From the NCBI GenBank assembly GCA_025361105.1, contig JANYAW010000208.1:1-10066 (forward strand): 10,066 nt of DNA, written 5' to 3'. The notes under the pieces are model-generated. The model searched no databases, was not told where the DNA came from, and saw nothing but the letters and a program-made list of their open reading frames with translations. The DNA is from Rhodocyclaceae bacterium. Lineage in GTDB: Bacteria > Pseudomonadota > Gammaproteobacteria > Burkholderiales > Rhodocyclaceae. The stretch's first letter is position 1; each line of letters begins with the position of its first letter. The translations under genes and the position numbers were made by a program. This document shows, piece after piece, positions 1 to 6,175 of this stretch.

Positions 1-218
1 CGTCTGTTAGCGGCGAACCGGCGCGGATGAAAAGCAATCTTGAGCATGTTGCATTTAACGCCACTGGGCTGCGCGATTTCATTGCCCGACTGCGTGACGC
101 CGGAATTTCATTTATCGAGCGCAGTCTGCCTGATTACGGTGTTGCTCAATTGATGTTCGATGACCCCGACGGTGTGGAAATCGAGGTGAATTTTCCAATC
201 GCTGAAACGCAAACATGA
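1..218 (+). CDS. VOC (glyoxalase-fold) family protein, C-terminal part
   Basis: This reading frame is open from the left edge (first full codon at 3), so the gene starts outside the window and only the last 71 residues are seen. The fragment reads as the second half of a single vicinal-oxygen-chelate module. It has an HVAF strand whose His is a usual metal ligand, a helix (GLRDFIARLRDAGI), and the closing DPDGVEIEVNF strand whose Glu is the other usual ligand. This C-terminal style fits small glyoxalase-like VOC proteins better than a two-domain catechol 2,3-dioxygenase, but the truncation prevents a substrate call. The internal ATG at 27 is probably not the start, because homologous modules extend further upstream. 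Its TGA overlaps the next start codon by 4 bp (ATGA), so it is probably cotranscribed with the DUF1329 gene. Confidence 0.75.
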   Translation, partial: SVSGEPARMKSNLEHVAFNATGLRDFIARLRDAGISFIERSLPDYGVAQLMFDDPDGVEIEVNFPIAETQT

Positions 219-1510
219 CGTGGCGTGCCTTGATGGCTGTGGCCTTGGCTACTGCTGCCAGTGTTGTTATTGCAGCAACCGACGCAGATGTGACGGCCTC
301 ATTTAGCCCCTATGCCAAGGACTTTGCGCACCTGCCAGGAATGGAATCCGGAGGCACCATTGTCAAGAATAATGTCGATCAATACTTGGACTATCTGGAC
401 CCCGGCTTGCAATTGGCGGTACGTAGCGGTTGGATTGATTTGCCGGTACGTCCGACTACGTCATTTGATGTTGAGAAAAATTATGTTGAGGTAACTCGGC
501 GCAATTTTTCCAAAGTACGCATCGGCGACAAAACGGGAGAGTTGTCCGGGTATGCCGGTGGTCGTCCCTTCCCCGAAGAACCTCAGTTGAATGACCCGAA
601 GGCGGGTGAAAAGATCGCGTGGAATTTTCGTTATCGTGATGGCGATGGCGGTGCCATCATACCCATCCAATGGAAATATCGCGACATGACCACCGGCCAG
701 GTGGAGAAGCTATTGCGTGTCGAAGTGTATGCAACGAAATTCAAGTACCGCGCTCAAGCGGCTCCGATACCGGAGCTGACACCGAATCCTTCAGACATTT
801 ATTTCGCCAGCTATTTGAAAGTGCTCGAGCCAGCGGATTTAAGAAATACGCAGCTATTGATCCAGCGCTTTGACGATGATGCCAAGCAAGATGATGCTTA
901 TATGTACTTCGGATTCCAGCGGCGAGTAAGGCGGCTGGCGCCCGGCCAGAATACCGACGCCTTCCTCGGCTCGGATGTCATGATCGAAGATTTCGACGGT
1001 TACAACGCGCGCGTCTCCGAGATGAAATGGACGTTCAAAGGCGCAAAAAATTTGCTCATGCCGTTTTTCAATCACGATGAACTAATGCTGTCGAAGGAAT
1101 TCAAAGATGCCGATGGCTTTCAGTATGTGAATTTCTCGGGACAGGGTGGATGTTTCCCCGATATTCATTGGCAGTTGCGCAAAGTTTTTGTCGTCGATGC
1201 GGAGCCAGTCGCGCCAACCCATCCGGTCAGCAAGCGCATTTTCTATTTTGATGCGCAGACTTACGCCATTGCACGCACGCTGATCTACGATCGCAAGGGA
1301 GATCTATGGAAGGTCGCCACTCTTGGAAAATCGCACCCCGACCACCATCACGCGTCCAACAAGGGCAGCGGCACCGTGCTTAACGATGCCGGGTCGATGG
1401 TCGATGTGCAGGCGCGTCATTGCTCGACTGGACAATTCAAGGCACTAGCTGTTCCAGGCTTGAGTCCCGCGAAGATGTTTCAAGTGCAGAACCTGCGCGG
1501 AGGCGATTGA
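215..1510 (+). CDS. DUF1329 family exported protein
   Basis: The product is 431 aa, near full length for DUF1329 (sometimes annotated as outer membrane lipoprotein-sorting protein). The biochemical function is unknown; members often accompany catabolic clusters for hydrophobic compounds. A signal peptide is visible at residues 1-20 (Arg4, a hydrophobic Ala/Val core, cleavage likely at VIA-AT). There is no lipobox Cys, so a soluble periplasmic protein is more likely than a lipoprotein. Typical family segments are GFQRRVRRLA near 233, the FLGSD-MIEDFDGYN region near 250-266, FDAQTYAIARTLIYDRKGDLWK in the C-terminal third and the terminal FQVQNLRGGD. The mature chain has only two cysteines, Cys313 and Cys403, both shared with the DUF1329 protein at the right end of the window. 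The start overlaps the upstream stop as ATGA. A 172-bp gap follows. The family call is firm; the role (envelope handling of an aromatic or hydrophobic substrate) is inferred. Confidence 0.9.
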   Translation: MTWRALMAVALATAASVVIAATDADVTASFSPYAKDFAHLPGMESGGTIVKNNVDQYLDYLDPGLQLAVRSGWIDLPVRPTTSFDVEKNYVEVTRRNFSKVRIGDKTGELSGYAGGRPFPEEPQLNDPKAGEKIAWNFRYRDGDGGAIIPIQWKYRDMTTGQVEKLLRVEVYATKFKYRAQAAPIPELTPNPSDIYFASYLKVLEPADLRNTQLLIQRFDDDAKQDDAYMYFGFQRRVRRLAPGQNTDAFLGSDVMIEDFDGYNARVSEMKWTFKGAKNLLMPFFNHDELMLSKEFKDADGFQYVNFSGQGGCFPDIHWQLRKVFVVDAEPVAPTHPVSKRIFYFDAQTYAIARTLIYDRKGDLWKVATLGKSHPDHHHASNKGSGTVLNDAGSMVDVQARHCSTGQFKALAVPGLSPAKMFQVQNLRGGD

Positions 1511-1520
1511 TCATCGACTG

Positions 1521-1580
1521 CACGCAATACCTTGCGGATATCGAAGATTTTGAAACAAGGTATTGGACGGTATTTGCGTG
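1521..1580. promoter_or_regulatory. Competing inverted repeats upstream of the meta-pathway operon
   Basis: Two stems share one left arm. Stem A pairs AATACCTTG (1526-1534) with CAAGGTATT (1556-1564), a perfect 9-bp match with a 21-nt loop. Stem B pairs CACGCAATACC (1521-1531) with GGTATTTGCGTG (1569-1580), with one unpaired A. They cannot form together. The region starts 10 bp after the DUF1329 stop and ends about 100 bp before the dehydrogenase start. No T-run follows either stem, so it does not look like a simple terminator. It could be a leader RNA switch or a regulator operator with spaced half-sites; the sequence does not decide. No convincing sigma-70 or sigma-54 promoter was found nearby. 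Confidence 0.4.
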
Positions 1581-1634
1581 TAACGCCTAGACTAAATTTC
1601 ATCGGATAAAGCGCATCGGAAATGTTGATTCGCC

Positions 1635-1654
1635 AGTTGGTGCTGGCGACACGC
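1635..1654 (-). repeat. 20-bp intergenic motif, copy 1
   Basis: On the minus strand this reads GCGTG, four variable bases, then CAGCACCAACT. Sixteen of the 20 positions are identical in all three copies in the window. Similarity to copy 2 extends outward: 19 bases (1627-1645) match 9340-9358 exactly. In this copy the flanks also form a small palindrome, CGCCAG (1631-1636) and CTGGCG (1643-1648). It lies about 30-50 bp upstream of the dehydrogenase start. Its nature (operator or small dispersed repeat) is unknown. Confidence 0.6.
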
Positions 1655-1671
1655 TGTCGAAAAAGCCTAGT

Positions 1672-1677
1672 AAGGAG
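1672..1677 (+). promoter_or_regulatory. Ribosome binding site of the semialdehyde dehydrogenase gene
   Basis: AAGGAG lies 5 bases before the ATG at 1683. This is a near-perfect Shine-Dalgarno sequence that fixes the start of the first gene of the operon and suggests strong translation. Confidence 0.8.
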
Positions 1678-1682
1678 TAACA

Positions 1683-3143
1683 ATGCAACAAGTGAAAAAT
1701 TTCATCAACGGCGAATTCGTTGATGGTGCCGACGGCAAGAAATTTGACAAGCGCTCACCGCTGACTAATTGTGTTATTGCGCAAGTTTCCGAGGCAGGCA
1801 TAGCTGATGTGGATAAGGCCGTGCGCGCCGCCCGGACCGCGCTCCAAGGCGAATGGGGTCGATTGACAACCGAGCAGCGCGTTGGCTTGCTGTACGGTGT
1901 GGCCGACGAAATAACGCGGCGTTTTGAAGATTTCGTTGAAGCGGAAATGGTCGATACGGGGCAGCCACGCCATGTCATGACCCACGCCTTTATTCCGCGC
2001 GGTGCGGCGAATTTCAAAGTGTTTGCTGATGCCATCAAGAACGTGCCGTCGGAATCATTTCAGATGGCGACTCCGGATGGACGCGGCGCACTTAACTATG
2101 CGATTCGGGTTCCTAAAGGCGTGGTCGGTGTGATCTCGCCGTGGAACGCGCCATTTCTGCTAATGACGTGGAAAGTTGGCCCAGCACTGGCTTGCGGCAA
2201 CACCGTCGTCGTCAAGCCTTCGGAAGAAACGCCGCTGACCACCACTTTGCTGGGTGAGGTGATGAACGCTGTGGGCATTCCCAAAGGCGTATTCAACGTG
2301 ATTCATGGCTTCGGCCCGAACTCCGCAGGCGAATTTCTCACGCAGCATCCACTGATCGACGCGATTACTTTTACCGGCGAAACCCGCACCGGCACAGCGA
2401 TCATGAAGGCCGCCGCAGACGGTATGCGCGATGTGTCATTTGAGTTGGGCGGAAAAAACGCCGGTATCGTTTTCGCCGATGCAGATTTTGACGAAGCGGT
2501 GGATGGCATCTTCCGTTCGGCATTTCTTAACACCGGACAAGTATGTCTTGGCACCGAGCGGGTGTATGTCCAGCGGCCGATTTTTGAGCGCTTTGTTGCG
2601 GCCTTAAAGCTGAGGGCAGAAGCCGTGAAATTTGGTCGTCCCGATGACAAAAACGCCGACTACGGCCCGTTGATTAGCGCCGAACATAAGCAAAAAGTGC
2701 TGGGCTATTACGCCAAAGCCGTTGCCGAAGGCGCAACCATCGTCACCGGAGGCGGCGTGCCAAATATGCCCGCTGATTTGGCTGACGGACATTGGGTGCA
2801 ACCGACGATTTGGACGGATTTACCGGAGACAGCAACTCTCGTGCGTGAGGAAATTTTTGGCCCTTGCTGTCACCTCCGCGCGTTTGATTCCGAGGACGAA
2901 GTAATCAGCATGGCGAACGCCAACGACTACGGATTATCGACCACGATTTGGACGACGAACTTAGCTTGCGCGCATCGCGTCGCGGCGCGCGTCGAAGTCG
3001 GAATCACCTGGATAAATAGTTGGTTCTTGCGCGATTTACGCACCGCTTTTGGCGGCTCTAAACAGTCAGGAATTGGACGTGAAGGTGGCGTGCATTCACT
3101 AGAGTTCTATACCGAGACGCGCAACATTTGCGTGAAGCTCTAA
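1683..3143 (+). CDS. dmpC: 2-hydroxymuconic semialdehyde dehydrogenase
   Basis: This NAD-dependent cytoplasmic enzyme oxidises the ring-cleavage product 2-hydroxymuconic semialdehyde to 2-hydroxymuconate, the first step of the oxalocrotonate branch. The product is 486 aa, the usual length of the DmpC/XylG group of aldehyde dehydrogenases. Visible signatures are SPWN with Asn155, KPSEETP in the NAD-binding fold, the general base Glu254 in FELGGKNAG, and the nucleophile Cys288 in NTGQVCLGTERVYV. The stretches GFGPNSAGEFLTQHP, EEIFGPCC, SWFLRDLRTAFGGSKQSGIGR and the C-terminal NICVKL are characteristic of the hydroxymuconic semialdehyde subgroup rather than betaine or general aldehyde dehydrogenases. 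The ATG follows AAGGAG by 5 bases. It is the first gene of the core operon, and the next start is 2 bp after its stop. A related enzyme such as HpaE is possible, but the neighbours favour catechol-type meta cleavage. Symbol by analogy with the dmp cluster (xylG in TOL). Confidence 0.95.
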   Translation: MQQVKNFINGEFVDGADGKKFDKRSPLTNCVIAQVSEAGIADVDKAVRAARTALQGEWGRLTTEQRVGLLYGVADEITRRFEDFVEAEMVDTGQPRHVMTHAFIPRGAANFKVFADAIKNVPSESFQMATPDGRGALNYAIRVPKGVVGVISPWNAPFLLMTWKVGPALACGNTVVVKPSEETPLTTTLLGEVMNAVGIPKGVFNVIHGFGPNSAGEFLTQHPLIDAITFTGETRTGTAIMKAAADGMRDVSFELGGKNAGIVFADADFDEAVDGIFRSAFLNTGQVCLGTERVYVQRPIFERFVAALKLRAEAVKFGRPDDKNADYGPLISAEHKQKVLGYYAKAVAEGATIVTGGGVPNMPADLADGHWVQPTIWTDLPETATLVREEIFGPCCHLRAFDSEDEVISMANANDYGLSTTIWTTNLACAHRVAARVEVGITWINSWFLRDLRTAFGGSKQSGIGREGGVHSLEFYTETRNICVKL

Positions 3144-3145
3144 TC

Positions 3146-3943
3146 ATGAATGACGAAAAGATAGCGCAGTACGGCGACGAACTCTATAACGCGTGGCATG
3201 CGTGCAGAACGGTCGCGCCATTGTTGCAGCGCGAACCGGAAATCACTATCGACGATGCTTACCGTATTCAGTTGCGGATGGTCGAGTGCCGCGTGCAAGC
3301 GGGCGAAAGAATTGTCGGAAAAAAAATTGGTGTCACCAGTAAGCCGGTACAGGATTTTCTTGGCGTATATCAACCAGATTTTGGGCAACTCACTTCGGGA
3401 ATGATTTACCAGGAAGGCGAAACGATAGATCTTGGAAAACTGATTCAACCCAAGGCCGAAGCCGAATTAGCCTTTGTCTTGAAGCGGGATTTGATCGGCC
3501 CCGGTATCACTGCGATGGACGTGATTAGCGCCACCGACTACGTTGCGCCGTGTTTTGAAATTGTCGATTCGCGCATCACCGATTGGAAAATAAAAATTCA
3601 AGATACCGTTGCCGATAACGCTTCCTGTGGCGTATTTGTCATCGGCAACGCGCACGGCGATCCGCGCAAACTGGACATCGCCCTGGCCGGTATGGTGCTG
3701 GAAAAAAACGGCGAACTATTTTCCACCAGCGTCGGCGCAGCGGTACAAGGCTCACCCGCGAATGCCGTGGCGTGGTTGGCAAACACTTTGGGTGCTTTGG
3801 GAATTCCGCTTCGTGCCGGTGAAGTCATTCTGTCGGGTTCGCAATCCGCATTGGTGCCCATCGTCGATGGTGACGAATTGGTTTGCAGCATCGGTGGACT
3901 GGGTAGTTGCCGCGTGAAATTTGCTGGAAGGAGCGCGGTATGA
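3146..3943 (+). CDS. dmpE: 2-oxopent-4-enoate (2-hydroxypenta-2,4-dienoate) hydratase
   Basis: This metal-dependent enzyme adds water to 2-hydroxypenta-2,4-dienoate to give 4-hydroxy-2-oxovalerate. The product is 265 aa, standard for the DmpE/MhpD/XylJ group of the fumarylacetoacetase-like fold. The family motifs are clear: GERIVGKKIGVTSK with Lys60, QPDFG at 76-80, metal-binding Glu105 and Glu107 in KAEAELAF, Glu138 in CFEIVDSRI, then DWKIKIQDTVADNASCG, VLEKNGEL and AWLANTLG. The ATG at 3146 is preferred over an upstream in-frame codon at 3128 because MNDEKIAQYGDELY aligns with the family N-terminus and 3128 lies inside the dehydrogenase gene. The gene follows the dehydrogenase by 2 bp and overlaps the decarboxylase by 4 bp (ATGA). 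Hydratase and decarboxylase are known to form a complex in the dmp/xyl systems, and their adjacency fits that. Confidence 0.95.
   Translation: MNDEKIAQYGDELYNAWHACRTVAPLLQREPEITIDDAYRIQLRMVECRVQAGERIVGKKIGVTSKPVQDFLGVYQPDFGQLTSGMIYQEGETIDLGKLIQPKAEAELAFVLKRDLIGPGITAMDVISATDYVAPCFEIVDSRITDWKIKIQDTVADNASCGVFVIGNAHGDPRKLDIALAGMVLEKNGELFSTSVGAAVQGSPANAVAWLANTLGALGIPLRAGEVILSGSQSALVPIVDGDELVCSIGGLGSCRVKFAGRSAV
3926..3933 (+). promoter_or_regulatory. Ribosome binding site of the oxalocrotonate decarboxylase gene
   Basis: GGAAGGAG inside the end of the hydratase gene lies 6 bases before the ATG at 3940. It supports that start over the in-frame codon at 3907 and fits translational coupling through the ATGA overlap. 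Confidence 0.75.
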
Positions 3944-4743
3944 ATCCTGGACTCAACCTCACGCGCGAAGACATCGTGCGCCTCTGTGAACGCGTCGATG
4001 GCGCGCAACGTCGCGCGTATGCGATACCCAAACTCACCGACGAATATCCGGCCATGACGATTGCCGACGGCTATGCAGTGCAAGCCGAATTGCGTCGCCG
4101 TTATCTGTCACGCGGCAGTCGTTTGGTTGGCTGGAAAGCGGGTCTGACTTCGCGCGCAAAGATGCTGCAAATGGGCGTGCATGTGCCGTCCATTGGCTTT
4201 CTGACGGACGACATGTATCGGCCAGAAAACTCAGCGATTAGCACATCTGATTTGGTACATCCGCGTGCCGAATGCGAGGTGGCTTTTGTCACTAAAAAAA
4301 CACTCAAAGGCCCACATTGCACGCGCCAGGATGTGCTCGATGCGACGGACTATGTGTTGCCCGCCGTGGAAATTATCGACTCACGATTTTCAGGTTTCAA
4401 ATTCGATCTGCCCAGCGTAGTCGCCGACAACGGTTCGTCGGCGCGTTATGTTGCTGGTGGTCGTGCGCGCTATCCGGCTGAGATTGACCTGCGCACACTC
4501 GGTGTGGTGATGGAAAAAAATGGCGAGATTGTCGCGATGGGCGCGTCCGCCGCCGTGCTCGGTCACCCCGCCGAAGCCATTGCGATGCTGGTCAATATTT
4601 TGGCCGAGCAGGGCGAGGAATTAGCAGCGGGCAGCTTTGTGATGAGCGGGGGAATTACTGAAGCGATTCCGGTGAAGGCAGGCGATTGCATCATCGCGCG
4701 CTATCAGGAATTAGGCAGCGTTTCGATAAGGTTTGTCGAATAA
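3940..4743 (+). CDS. dmpH: 4-oxalocrotonate decarboxylase
   Basis: This enzyme decarboxylates 2-oxo-3-hexenedioate (4-oxalocrotonate) to 2-hydroxypenta-2,4-dienoate in a metal-dependent reaction in the cytoplasm. The product is 267 aa, matching DmpH/XylI length, in the same fold family as the hydratase. Features that point to the decarboxylase rather than the hydratase are VGWKAGLTSRAKMLQMGV (Lys66), the FKFDLPSVVADN segment in place of WKIKIQDTVADN, DLRTLGVVMEKNGE and MSGGITEAIPV. The metal-site residues Glu111, Glu113 and Glu144 are present. The ATG at 3940 overlaps the hydratase stop and has a good ribosome binding site. It is followed 26 bp later by the tautomerase that makes its substrate. 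In the classical dmp and xyl clusters the decarboxylase lies after the aldolase; here it sits directly after the hydratase. Confidence 0.93.
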   Translation: MNPGLNLTREDIVRLCERVDGAQRRAYAIPKLTDEYPAMTIADGYAVQAELRRRYLSRGSRLVGWKAGLTSRAKMLQMGVHVPSIGFLTDDMYRPENSAISTSDLVHPRAECEVAFVTKKTLKGPHCTRQDVLDATDYVLPAVEIIDSRFSGFKFDLPSVVADNGSSARYVAGGRARYPAEIDLRTLGVVMEKNGEIVAMGASAAVLGHPAEAIAMLVNILAEQGEELAAGSFVMSGGITEAIPVKAGDCIIARYQELGSVSIRFVE

Positions 4744-4755
4744 TTTTTACTGAAA

Positions 4756-4761
4756 AAGGAG
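4756..4761 (+). promoter_or_regulatory. Ribosome binding site of the 4-oxalocrotonate tautomerase gene
   Basis: AAGGAG lies 8 bases before the ATG at 4770. It decides the start: the protein must begin Met-Pro so that proline becomes the catalytic N-terminal residue, which rules out the longer frame opening at 4686. Confidence 0.8.
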
Positions 4762-4769
4762 ATGGCGAA

Positions 4770-4982
4770 ATGCCAATTATTGAAATGCACATGCTGGTGG
4801 GGCGTAGCGTTGAAAAGAAACGTAAGGCAGTCGCTGCGATGACAGCCGCACTGGTGGAGACGCTGGAAATCAAACCCGAGACAGTGCGAATTCTGATTAC
4901 GGAACACACCGAGGAACATTTCGCTGTTGCCGGGGTCACGGTTGGTGCGCGCGAAAACGTGAGTGCTGTGCCCCTCACGTGA
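4770..4982 (+). CDS. dmpI: 4-oxalocrotonate tautomerase
   Basis: This enzyme isomerises 2-hydroxymuconate to 2-oxo-3-hexenedioate, using the amino-terminal proline as general base. The product is 70 aa, slightly longer than the 62-residue classical enzymes because of a C-terminal tail (SAVPLT). After Met removal the catalytic residues fall at the exact family positions: Pro1, Arg11 in GRS, Arg39 in ETVRILITE and Phe50 in EEHFAVAG. The family is a hexamer of beta-alpha-beta units. The start is set by the Met-Pro requirement and the AAGGAG site. The stop codon overlaps the edge of a repeat copy, and a 266-bp gap separates it from the acetaldehyde dehydrogenase gene, so the second half of the operon may be expressed differently. 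Symbol by analogy (xylH in TOL). Confidence 0.93.
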   Translation: MPIIEMHMLVGRSVEKKRKAVAAMTAALVETLEIKPETVRILITEHTEEHFAVAGVTVGARENVSAVPLT

Positions 4983-4984
4983 CG

Positions 4985-5004
4985 GCGTGTTACCAGCACC
5001 AACT
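4985..5004 (+). repeat. 20-bp intergenic motif, copy 2
   Basis: This copy reads GCGTG, TTAC, CAGCACCAACT on the plus strand, so it is inverted relative to the copies near 1635 and 9348. It begins just after the tautomerase stop codon. With the 9348 copy it shares most bases over about 28 positions starting at 4983. No T-run or hairpin suggests termination. Function unknown. Confidence 0.6.
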
Positions 5005-5065
5005 CGCCCTTTTTGCAACGAGAGAAACGCTGACCAAGCCGTCTTCCTGCGGACTCGACACGCCT

Positions 5066-5222
5066 TGGATTCCTGTTTCGCAGAGGTGGCAGAGGTGGGA
5101 ATCCAGAGCCGGCGAAGCATCGCTGGTTTCAGTTATGCACCGCACGAATGCGTCATGAAAGTCGAAATGCATCAACGTTCGGTGGTCGCCGCTTCTGGAT
5201 TCCCGCCTTTGCGGGAATGACG
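5066..5222. repeat. REP-like inverted pair (dRS3-type hairpins)
   Basis: Two related hairpin units face each other with about 70 bp between. The right unit contains ATTCCCGC, CTTT, GCGGGAAT (5199-5218), a perfect 8-bp stem of the dispersed ATTCCC...GGGAAT class known from Neisseria (dRS3) and many proteobacterial genomes. The left unit pairs GGATTCC near 5067-5073 with GGAATCC near 5098-5104. The inner arms, 5089-5115 and 5186-5212, are inverted repeats identical at 23 of 27 positions. The left unit also has an exact tandem duplication of CAGAGGTGG (5081-5089 and 5090-5098). The whole lies in the untranslated gap between the tautomerase and acetaldehyde dehydrogenase genes. It could be a nonautonomous mobile repeat that also affects mRNA stability or partial termination. 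Confidence 0.7.
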
Positions 5223-5248
5223 ATAAATCAGTATTTCCTGAGAAAGAA

Positions 5249-6175
5249 ATGAAAAAAATTAAATGTGCCTTGATCGGATCGGGCAATATTGGTACCGATT
5301 TGATTTACAAAATTAAACGCAGCGAAGTGCTGGAACCGGTTTGGATGGTGGGCATAGACGCGCAATCGGAAGGCTTGGCGCGAGCGCGCGAGATGGGGTT
5401 GAAAACCACCGCCGATGGTGTCGACGGCTTGTTGCCGCATGTACTGTCCGACGACATACAAATTGCGTTCGACGCAACATCGGCCTACGTTCATGCAGAA
5501 AATTCACACAAGCTCAATGCGCTTGGCGTGATGGTGATTGACCTCACTCCGGCCGCGATTGGTCCGCTGTGCGTGCCGCCAGTGAATCTTCGCGACCACG
5601 CTGAAAAAGTGGAGATGAACGTCAACATGATTTCCTGCGCTGGACAAGCCACGATTCCCATCGTGTTCGCCGTGTCGCGCATACAAAATGTTGCCTACGG
5701 TGAAATCATTGCTAGCTTGGCATCCAAATCCATTGGCCCTGGTACCCGCGCTAACTTGGATGAATTCACTTACACCACGTCAAGTGCGATTGAAATTGTC
5801 GGCGGTGCGCGCAAAGGCAAAGCGCTCGCCATCATCAATCCAGCCGAGCCGCCGATGTTGATGCGCAACACGATCTATTGTTTGACCGACGAAGAACCTG
5901 ATCAAGCGCGAATCACTGCATCCATTTTGGAAATGATCGCTGAAGTTCAAAAGTACGTGCCCGGCTATCGCTTGGTCAACGGGCCGCTTTTTGATGGCAT
6001 GAAAGTGGCGGTATTCATGGAAGTCGCTGGCCTCGGTGATTATCTACCCCGCTATGCAGGCAATCTGGACATCATGACTGCTGCGGCGGCGAGAACGGCA
6101 GAAATGTTTGCTGAAGAAATTCTGAGCGGCAGAGTTCAGCTCAAAGCGCAGCTCAAACCTTTGGAGCTTGCATGA
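5249..6175 (+). CDS. dmpF: Acetaldehyde dehydrogenase (acylating)
   Basis: This enzyme converts acetaldehyde, NAD+ and CoA to acetyl-CoA, the last step of the meta pathway. It normally works as a complex with the aldolase that channels acetaldehyde. The product is 308 aa, the usual length for DmpF/MhpF/XylQ. The N-terminal Rossmann motif GSGNIG is at 10-15. The catalytic Cys130 lies in SCAGQATIP; most relatives I recall have CGGQ here, a small Gly-to-Ala change. Further family segments are SKSIGPGTRANLDEFT, AIEIVGGARKGKA, NPAEPP, YVPGYRL and YAGNLDIMT. The ATG follows a modest GAGAAAG-like site. Its stop overlaps the aldolase start by 4 bp (ATGA), as expected for the two partner subunits. A 266-bp gap with repeats precedes it. 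Confidence 0.95.
   Translation: MKKIKCALIGSGNIGTDLIYKIKRSEVLEPVWMVGIDAQSEGLARAREMGLKTTADGVDGLLPHVLSDDIQIAFDATSAYVHAENSHKLNALGVMVIDLTPAAIGPLCVPPVNLRDHAEKVEMNVNMISCAGQATIPIVFAVSRIQNVAYGEIIASLASKSIGPGTRANLDEFTYTTSSAIEIVGGARKGKALAIINPAEPPMLMRNTIYCLTDEEPDQARITASILEMIAEVQKYVPGYRLVNGPLFDGMKVAVFMEVAGLGDYLPRYAGNLDIMTAAAARTAEMFAEEILSGRVQLKAQLKPLELA

Noticed and set aside
27..218. A complete 63-residue protein starting at the ATG at 27
   Set aside because: The frame stays open to the window edge and the visible part is only the second half of a VOC module, so this is an internal Met.
1526..1564. Perfect inverted repeat just after the left DUF1329 gene as a terminator
   Set aside because: The loop is long (21 nt), the stem is AT-rich and no T-run follows, so it is reported as a possible regulatory structure instead.
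1564..1577. Possible sigma-54 promoter (TGG...TTGC), attractive because dmp-type operons often use sigma-54
   Set aside because: Only 9 bases separate GG and GC, whereas the -24/-12 promoter needs a strict 10, and the -24 box lacks the CAC extension.
1667..2038. Minus-strand open frame of 123 codons over the semialdehyde dehydrogenase start
   Set aside because: It lies opposite a strongly supported gene, has Ser/Thr/Arg-rich shadow composition, no recognisable domain and no ribosome binding site.
3598..4083. Minus-strand open frame of 161 codons under the hydratase/decarboxylase junction
   Set aside because: Both overlapped genes have full family motifs, and this frame shows no domain or start signal.
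5051..5222. Insertion sequence remnant
   Set aside because: No transposase fragment or target-site duplication is seen; the inverted arms fit a REP-like hairpin pair better.
4963..5286. Short open frames on both strands across the 4983-5248 gap
   Set aside because: They run through the REP-like repeats, lack ribosome binding sites and resemble no family, so the gap is treated as noncoding.
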